Below, piece after piece: positions 13,541 through 17,394 of a stretch of 17,394 nt of DNA. A program made the position numbers and the translations under genes. Under the pieces are notes generated by a model. The model made no database searches. It had not been told where the DNA came from and saw nothing but the letters and a program-made list of their open reading frames with translations. This DNA is from MGML01 sp034416335 (GTDB lineage: Bacteria > Chloroflexota > Dehalococcoidia > Dehalococcoidales > UBA2162). Position 1 is the first letter of the stretch. Each line of letters starts with the position of its first letter. The stretch covers positions 1-17,394 of the forward strand of contig DAOULV010000015.1 in assembly GCA_034416335.1 (NCBI GenBank), read 5' to 3'.

Positions 13541-14451
13541 TGATAAATACTGTAGAACAATACCTGGCGGAGTTGAAGAAGCAGTTATCCGGCTGCGACC
13601 GTGCTACCATCCAGGATGCCCTGTACGATGCCGAAGAATATCTCAGGACGGCGCTTGATAAAGAAATGGGAAATACTTCCCTATCGGAAGCGGAAGCCTT
13701 TTCGGCGATCGTTGAAAAATACGGCAGTCCTGAAGAGACAGCGGCTGCATACCGTGAGATTGAAAGCCGCCTGGCTCCGGCTCTGGTGACGCAAAAACCT
13801 CGATCCGAGGATTCCAAGCCCGAGCAAAAACAAAAAGGGTTTATAAAGACCTTTTTCGGTGTGTTCACCGATCCGGTCACCTGGGGGTCGTTTTTATACC
13901 TGATAATCTCTCTTGCCACGGGAATATTCTACTTCACGTGGGTTGTGACAGGTCTGTCACTTTCGGGGGGATTGCTGGTGCTGATTATCGGCCTGCCTTT
14001 CCTCGGATTATTTATCCTTTCGGTCAGAGGGATCGGTCTTGTAGAAGGACGGATAGTCGAAGCTTTGCTGGGAGTCAGGATGCCGCGCCGCCAGCCGTTT
14101 ACTCGCAGGAATATAGGCTGGTGGGAACGATACAAAGCCATCATAACCGATAAGCAGACCTGGTTCACCATCGTGTATATGACATTGATGCTGCCACTCG
14201 GCATTTTTTACTTCACCGTTTTTATCACGCTGATCGCTGTATCTCTTTCAGGCATTGCTATTCCCATACTCCAGCTTGGATATGATATACCTGTTGTTTA
14301 TATTAACGGTATCAGGTATATGCTGGCCGGCTGGGTTTTACCCCTGACCGTGATAGGCGGAGTATTGCTGGGAATAATAACCATGCATCTTGCGAGGTAT
14401 GCGGGACGTTTACACGGCGCGATAGCTAAAGCGATGCTCGTCAGACTTTAA
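13540..14451 (+). CDS. HAAS (DUF1700)/sensor-domain membrane protein
   Basis: A 303-aa membrane protein. Residues 1-78 form the cytoplasmic HAAS/DUF1700 domain (VEQYLAELKKQL, then DALYDAEEYLRTAL and IVEKYGSPEETAAAY). A charged linker lies at 83-100. The rest has about four to five hydrophobic segments of the putative sensor type, ending RYAGRLHGAIAKAMLVR. Two halves resemble each other: 112-143 and 205-238 share a TW...ATGIFYFT / LPLGIFYFT pattern and both end SLSG, suggesting an internal duplication. It starts inside the padR stop (TAATG) with AGGAG four bases upstream. PadR / HAAS / GIN-type lipoprotein cassettes are frequent in bacteria and are thought to act in envelope sensing, though no signal is established. 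Confidence 0.85.
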   Translation: MINTVEQYLAELKKQLSGCDRATIQDALYDAEEYLRTALDKEMGNTSLSEAEAFSAIVEKYGSPEETAAAYREIESRLAPALVTQKPRSEDSKPEQKQKGFIKTFFGVFTDPVTWGSFLYLIISLATGIFYFTWVVTGLSLSGGLLVLIIGLPFLGLFILSVRGIGLVEGRIVEALLGVRMPRRQPFTRRNIGWWERYKAIITDKQTWFTIVYMTLMLPLGIFYFTVFITLIAVSLSGIAIPILQLGYDIPVVYINGIRYMLAGWVLPLTVIGGVLLGIITMHLARYAGRLHGAIAKAMLVRL

Positions 14452-14472
14452 GAGTAGAAACGGAGGAATTTC

Positions 14473-15288
14473 ATGAGAAAATACGGACGCTTATTGCTCG
14501 TCATTTCGATACTTTTAGTAGGTACTCTCTTCACTACAGGATGTAATGCCGTTCTTGTAGCGGTAGATAAAAAGGTAGAACCCGGAGAGCTGGAAACCAG
14601 GCAATATGTTTTCGACGAATTTACCGATGTCGATATATCCAGCGCTTTCAGTTACGAAATTCAAGAAGCCGATAACTGGAGTATAGAAATCACTGCCGGG
14701 AGAAATCTTTTTGAAAATATCAGCGTGACTCAATCCGGAAAGGTGCTTGAAATAGATATAAAGATGCCGCATGGTACTATCTGGATAACCGGATCATATC
14801 CGAGGCCGCAGGCAATCATCACCATGCCGGAACTTCACAGCCTTGTAAGTTCGGGCGCTACCGAAGGAACCGTAACCGGATTCAGGTCTGACGGAAACCT
14901 GGAAATATCGCTTAGCGGAGCCTGTAAGGTTGAATTGTCGGATCTAACTGCCGGTAGAGCTTTTATGGAGGCATCCGGAGCCAGTAGAATTACCGGGGAT
15001 ATCCGGGTTGACAGTATCGAAATCAATATCGATTCTGCCGGCAAGGTAAACCTGGAAGGCTCGACAGATAATCTGTTAGTCGATGCCAGCGGGGCCAGTC
15101 AGGCGGAATTGATGGCATTTATAACTCAAGACGCTGACATCACTCTCAGCGGTGCCAGCAAATGCGTCGTTAGTCCGAATGTAAGGATGGACGTAAAGGT
15201 GAGTGGTGCATCAACGCTGGAATATACAGGTGAACCGGAGATAGGCGTACTCGATGTATCAGGTGCTTCGACTTTCAGGAAAAAATAA
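14473..15288 (+). CDS. GIN-domain (DUF2807) secreted lipoprotein, GAS-type
   Basis: A 271-aa exported lipoprotein. Signal peptide 1-23 ends in FTTGC, making C24 the lipid-anchored cysteine. The mature part is a repetitive beta-helix of the GIN/DUF2807 family in which turns read SGA(S/T/C) again and again: SGATEG, SGACK, SGASR, SGASQ, SGASK, SGAST, SGAST. The ending YTGEPEIGVLDVSGASTFRKK parallels that of the GGS-type paralog at 6360-7073. CGGAGG six bases before the ATG is a strong ribosome site. It is 21 bases after the sensor gene and belongs to the padR operon, so it is the likely exported output of the module. In the same frame, four codons after its stop, a relic of a sensor gene begins. 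Confidence 0.88.
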   Translation: MRKYGRLLLVISILLVGTLFTTGCNAVLVAVDKKVEPGELETRQYVFDEFTDVDISSAFSYEIQEADNWSIEITAGRNLFENISVTQSGKVLEIDIKMPHGTIWITGSYPRPQAIITMPELHSLVSSGATEGTVTGFRSDGNLEISLSGACKVELSDLTAGRAFMEASGASRITGDIRVDSIEINIDSAGKVNLEGSTDNLLVDASGASQAELMAFITQDADITLSGASKCVVSPNVRMDVKVSGASTLEYTGEPEIGVLDVSGASTFRKK

Positions 15289-15300
15289 AGAGAGATAAAG

Positions 15301-15369
15301 GTGGACAGGTACATAGGACATTTACACGGGGCGATGGCGAAGGCAATGCCGGTGCGGGAAAAATATTGA
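15301..15369 (+). pseudogene. Relic of a second sensor-domain gene (C-terminal tail)
   Basis: Translated from a GTG this gives 22 residues, VDRYIGHLHGAMAKAMPVREKY. Seventeen of these align with the tail of the sensor protein encoded at 13540-14451 (RYAGRLHGAIAKAMLVR), 13 identical. Seven of the 17 codon pairs differ only silently and four change the residue, so the copy diverged while it still coded for protein. The frame continues from the GIN gene: its TAA (15286-15288), then four codons, then this GTG. It is most simply what is left of a duplicated sensor gene after deletion; a translated tail peptide or a read-through extension of the lipoprotein are less likely alternatives. Confidence 0.6.
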
Positions 15370-15400
15370 CGGATTACGATTATTATCAAGGAGAAGACAT

Positions 15401-15526
15401 ATGAATAAGTCCGGTTTACAGAAGGAAGAACGTACTCCTCTCTGGCTGATGGCTCTTATCGGGCTTGCGGTCCTGAGTGTGCTGGCGGTTATGCTGGTTT
15501 TCTTCTTCGGCAGTTCTTCCGTCTAA
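15401..15526 (+). CDS. 41-aa single-pass membrane peptide
   Basis: A small gene with a textbook ribosome site (AAGGAG seven to eight bases before the ATG). The peptide starts MNKSGLQKEERTPLWL, a short charged N-terminus, then one hydrophobic helix of about 22 residues (14-36), and ends FFGSSSV. Positive and negative charges at the N-terminus suggest that end stays inside. It is the last gene of the padR / sensor / GIN module and could be a partner or regulator of the sensor protein; there is no recognised family. Its good translation signal and clean membrane helix argue that it is real. Confidence 0.65.
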   Translation: MNKSGLQKEERTPLWLMALIGLAVLSVLAVMLVFFFGSSSV

Positions 15527-15546
15527 ACTGTTAATCACCGGGTTCA

Positions 15547-15555
15547 TGCTATAAT
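15547..15555 (+). promoter_or_regulatory. Extended -10 promoter for the QueG-like gene
   Basis: TGCTATAAT is a perfect extended -10 element (TGnTATAAT). There is no good -35 box. Transcription would begin near 15562, giving a leader of about 50 bases that can form a small CCCG/CGGG hairpin. Confidence 0.55.
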
Positions 15556-15615
15556 TATCACGATTGTCCCGAGTATTATTACGGGTATTGTGATACGTAT
15601 CCGGAGGTGATAAGG

Positions 15616-16329
15616 ATGGCGGAAAACACGGGTGAACTGAAAACCCTGCTCGACGGCATAAGTGTCGATAAACTCGGCATCGTCGACCTCGATGAACATA
15701 GAAACACGTCGGTTTATAAAACCGCTGTAGAACTTCTTCCTGAAGCAAAATCGGTTATCGTTTTAGGAAACGAACTCTTCGCTGAAGTAGTCAAATACCT
15801 GACATCCGGCAGGAAAACGGGTGAACTGGCACTCCGCGACCTCTTCAACCGCAATTCGAACGTCGTTAACGGACACCTGGACTGGGAAGCCTATAAGCTG
15901 GTCAAGGAACTGCATAAACTGGGATACCGGGGAATTCCGTTGACCGCGGGGGACGCACCGTTCGATACGAGGTTCATCGAAGGCATGCTTTCATACAAGG
16001 AATCCGCCGTGATTGCGGGTATGGGAGTTATCGGGTGGAACACTATGCTGCTTACTCCCGAATATGGTGCAAGAGTCAGACTCACCTGTGTCGTTACCGA
16101 TACTCCTCTGGGAAATTCCGTTTCTCCGGTGGATTATTATCCCTGCCCGGATTGTAAAGGTGCCTGCATTAAGGTGTGTCCGGTACAGGCGCTGAAACAG
16201 CCGGGTGAAGGTGAGGCCCGCAATATTGACAGGTTCCGCTGCAATACCTATCTGACGTCATCGGGAGGGTGTGCCGAATGTCTTCGGGTCTGCCCTGCCG
16301 ACAGGCTGTACAGGAGTAAAGTTTCCTGA
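15616..16329 (+). CDS. QueG-like 4Fe-4S protein (epoxyqueuosine reductase-related)
   Basis: A 237-aa protein. The start at 15616 is set by GGAGGTGAT at 15603-15611, a nearly perfect ribosome site that would fall partly inside the longer GTG version at 15607. The middle region matches QueG proteins: GMGVIGWNTMLLTPEYGARVRL (from 135), the counterpart of the GWIGKNT...PEYG motif. The C-terminus has eight cysteines for two [4Fe-4S] clusters: C177, C180, C184, C188, then C209, C219, C222, C226. True QueG, a cobamide-dependent reductase in queuosine synthesis, is at least 300 aa; this protein is shorter and ends right after the clusters. It is therefore better called a QueG-related Fe-S protein, possibly binding a corrinoid. 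It is followed 56 bases later by the MFS gene. Confidence 0.82.
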   Translation: MAENTGELKTLLDGISVDKLGIVDLDEHRNTSVYKTAVELLPEAKSVIVLGNELFAEVVKYLTSGRKTGELALRDLFNRNSNVVNGHLDWEAYKLVKELHKLGYRGIPLTAGDAPFDTRFIEGMLSYKESAVIAGMGVIGWNTMLLTPEYGARVRLTCVVTDTPLGNSVSPVDYYPCPDCKGACIKVCPVQALKQPGEGEARNIDRFRCNTYLTSSGGCAECLRVCPADRLYRSKVS

Positions 16330-16385
16330 TTTCGTCGGTTCATCGAGTTTGACGAATCTCATCTAATAGAGTAATTTATTGCATA

Positions 16386-17394
16386 ATGGACTCTGACCCG
16401 AAACGCCCCCGTATTTTTTATGGTTGGTATATTGTAGCTGCCAGTCTGGTTAATCTGCTTTATACAGGCGGAGTAGCCCACTTCGGATTTACCGCAGTTT
16501 TCGAACCCATTGCCGATGAGTTCAAATGGAGTTATGCCCAGGTTTCACTGGCGTCTTCACTCCGAGGACTGGAAATGGGAATTCTTGCCCCTCTGGTAGG
16601 TTTCCTCGTCGACAAATGGGGTCCGAGAAAAATGGTTTTCGCCGGCAGTATTTTCATCTGCCTGGGATTCCTTGTCCTGAGTAAGATTAATTCCCTGTTG
16701 GTGTTCTACCTGGCTTTTGTCCTGATAGCCGCCGGTATGAGTTTCAGCGGCGGAACGGTCCTGATGACGGCGGTTGCTAACTGGTTCCAGAAAAAAGCCG
16801 GTATCGCGATGGGTATTGTAGCCAGCGGTTTCGGACTCGGCGGGCTGCTTGTACCGGTGGTGACGCTGCTGGTCGATAATCTGGGATGGCGTAACGCCAT
16901 GGTCGCAATCGGTCTGGGAACACTCGGTATCGTGCTGCCGATGTCCTTCGTGATGAGACACAAACCTGAGAATTACGGATACTTCCCCGACGGTGAAGCC
17001 AGCGTGATAGATACATCCGGAGTTGAGAACATTGAGCCTGTGACAGATACGGGTATGACTGTGCGCCAGTCACTAAAGAGCAGGGCTTTCTGGCATTTGT
17101 CAATTGCTTCCTGCTGCCATGCCTTCGTAATCGGAGCTGTGGTAACCCATATGATGCCCTATTTGAGCAGCCTCGGCATAGAAAGGTCGACTGCCAGCTT
17201 TATCGCGCTGATTCTTCCGGTGGCCAGTATCGCCGGACGGTTGAACGGCGGATGGCTCGGTGACCGGTACGGCAGGAAGCAGGTGTTTACGACGAGTTTC
17301 TTCATGATGACTATAGGTATATTCGTATTCGGATTTCTGGATATCGAAAGGTTATGGCTGCTGGTGCCCTTTATCCTTGCTCTCAGCCTCGGCT
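16386..17394 (+). CDS. MFS transporter, monocarboxylate/OFA type, partial
   Basis: The first 336 residues of a major facilitator transporter that runs off the right edge. After a short cytoplasmic tail (MDSDPKRPRIFYGWYIVAA) come the first helices; loop 2-3 carries GFLVDKWGPRKMV, the classic MFS motif, and a second version GGWLGDRYGRKQV occurs in the equivalent loop of the second half (near residue 295). Between the halves is a hydrophilic loop (about 195-230). The GWYIV start, the ..FGFTAVFEPIADEF... segment and the layout resemble the monocarboxylate/oxalate-formate antiporter group, so an organic acid is a likely substrate; this is an inference. The ATG has no strong ribosome site. The C-terminal helices are missing because of the window edge, not because of damage. 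Confidence 0.88.
   Translation, partial: MDSDPKRPRIFYGWYIVAASLVNLLYTGGVAHFGFTAVFEPIADEFKWSYAQVSLASSLRGLEMGILAPLVGFLVDKWGPRKMVFAGSIFICLGFLVLSKINSLLVFYLAFVLIAAGMSFSGGTVLMTAVANWFQKKAGIAMGIVASGFGLGGLLVPVVTLLVDNLGWRNAMVAIGLGTLGIVLPMSFVMRHKPENYGYFPDGEASVIDTSGVENIEPVTDTGMTVRQSLKSRAFWHLSIASCCHAFVIGAVVTHMMPYLSSLGIERSTASFIALILPVASIAGRLNGGWLGDRYGRKQVFTTSFFMMTIGIFVFGFLDIERLWLLVPFILALSLG

Noticed and set aside
13446..13919. 157-aa open frame on the minus strand
   Set aside because: Antisense to padR and the sensor gene, both well supported by domain signatures and coupled starts.
15607..15615. Upstream GTG start for the QueG-like gene
   Set aside because: The GTG is itself part of the GGAGGTGAT ribosome site that serves ATG 15616.
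16328..16360. Imperfect inverted repeat after the QueG-like gene as terminator
   Set aside because: The stem is bulged, the loop is long and there is no T-run; the downstream MFS gene may well be cotranscribed.

Overview
The window (17.4 kb) looks like chromosome from an anaerobic bacterium. It carries a cytoplasmic molybdenum/tungsten bis-pterin oxidoreductase with a four-cluster ferredoxin partner, a QueG-like iron-sulfur protein, an RnfB/CdhC-type iron-sulfur domain protein, and a PadR / HAAS-sensor / GIN-lipoprotein cassette. Intergenic hairpin repeats of two families (CCTTCCCCC...GGGGGAAGG and TCGACAAGCTC-loop types) fill the larger gaps. The combination reminds me of uncultured Dehalococcoidia (Chloroflexota), but that is an inference from gene style and repeats; no marker gene is present to prove it. 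No rRNA, tRNA, CRISPR array, insertion sequence or phage gene was seen.

Layout. Positions 201-1771 (minus): TatD-type hydrolase followed by a SAM methyltransferase. Positions 1772-2209: repeat-filled gap. Positions 2210-7073 (all minus): GIN-domain lipoprotein, Fe-S domain protein, Mo/W oxidoreductase, ferredoxin subunit, membrane-anchored methyltransferase; the last three are tightly coupled (one-base stop/start overlaps). Positions 7194-7976 (plus): SDR dehydrogenase. Positions 7995-8177 (minus): 60-aa cysteine-containing protein. Positions 8178-8702: second repeat-filled gap. Positions 8703-10005 (plus): CoA-binding protein and ROK sugar kinase. Positions 10008-12823 (minus): VWA protein and BchI/MoxR-like AAA+ ATPase. 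Positions 12824-13177: regulatory gap with a strong promoter overlapped by a perfect 30-bp palindrome. Positions 13178-15526 (plus): PadR repressor, HAAS/sensor membrane protein, GIN lipoprotein, a relic of a second sensor gene, and a 41-aa membrane peptide. Positions 15616-17394 (plus): QueG-like Fe-S protein and an MFS transporter cut by the window edge.

How the genes fit together. The minus-strand operon reads as one soluble redox enzyme: catalytic Mo/W subunit, electron-transfer subunit and probable Fe-S helper. It has no membrane anchor and no Tat signal, so it should work in the cytoplasm; its substrate cannot be read from sequence. The PadR cassette reads as a self-regulated envelope module: a repressor acting at its own promoter, a multi-pass membrane sensor, a secreted beta-helical lipoprotein and a small membrane peptide. 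A paralogous GIN lipoprotein precedes the redox operon. The AAA+/VWA pair forms a two-component motor of the magnesium-chelatase/MoxR type.

The most interesting points are the self-regulatory promoter/operator in front of padR, the in-frame relic of a second sensor gene directly after the GIN lipoprotein, the unannotated 41-aa membrane peptide, the unusual cluster-binding spacing of the Mo/W enzyme, and two hairpin repeat families whose loops are conserved while their stems change in a compensatory way.
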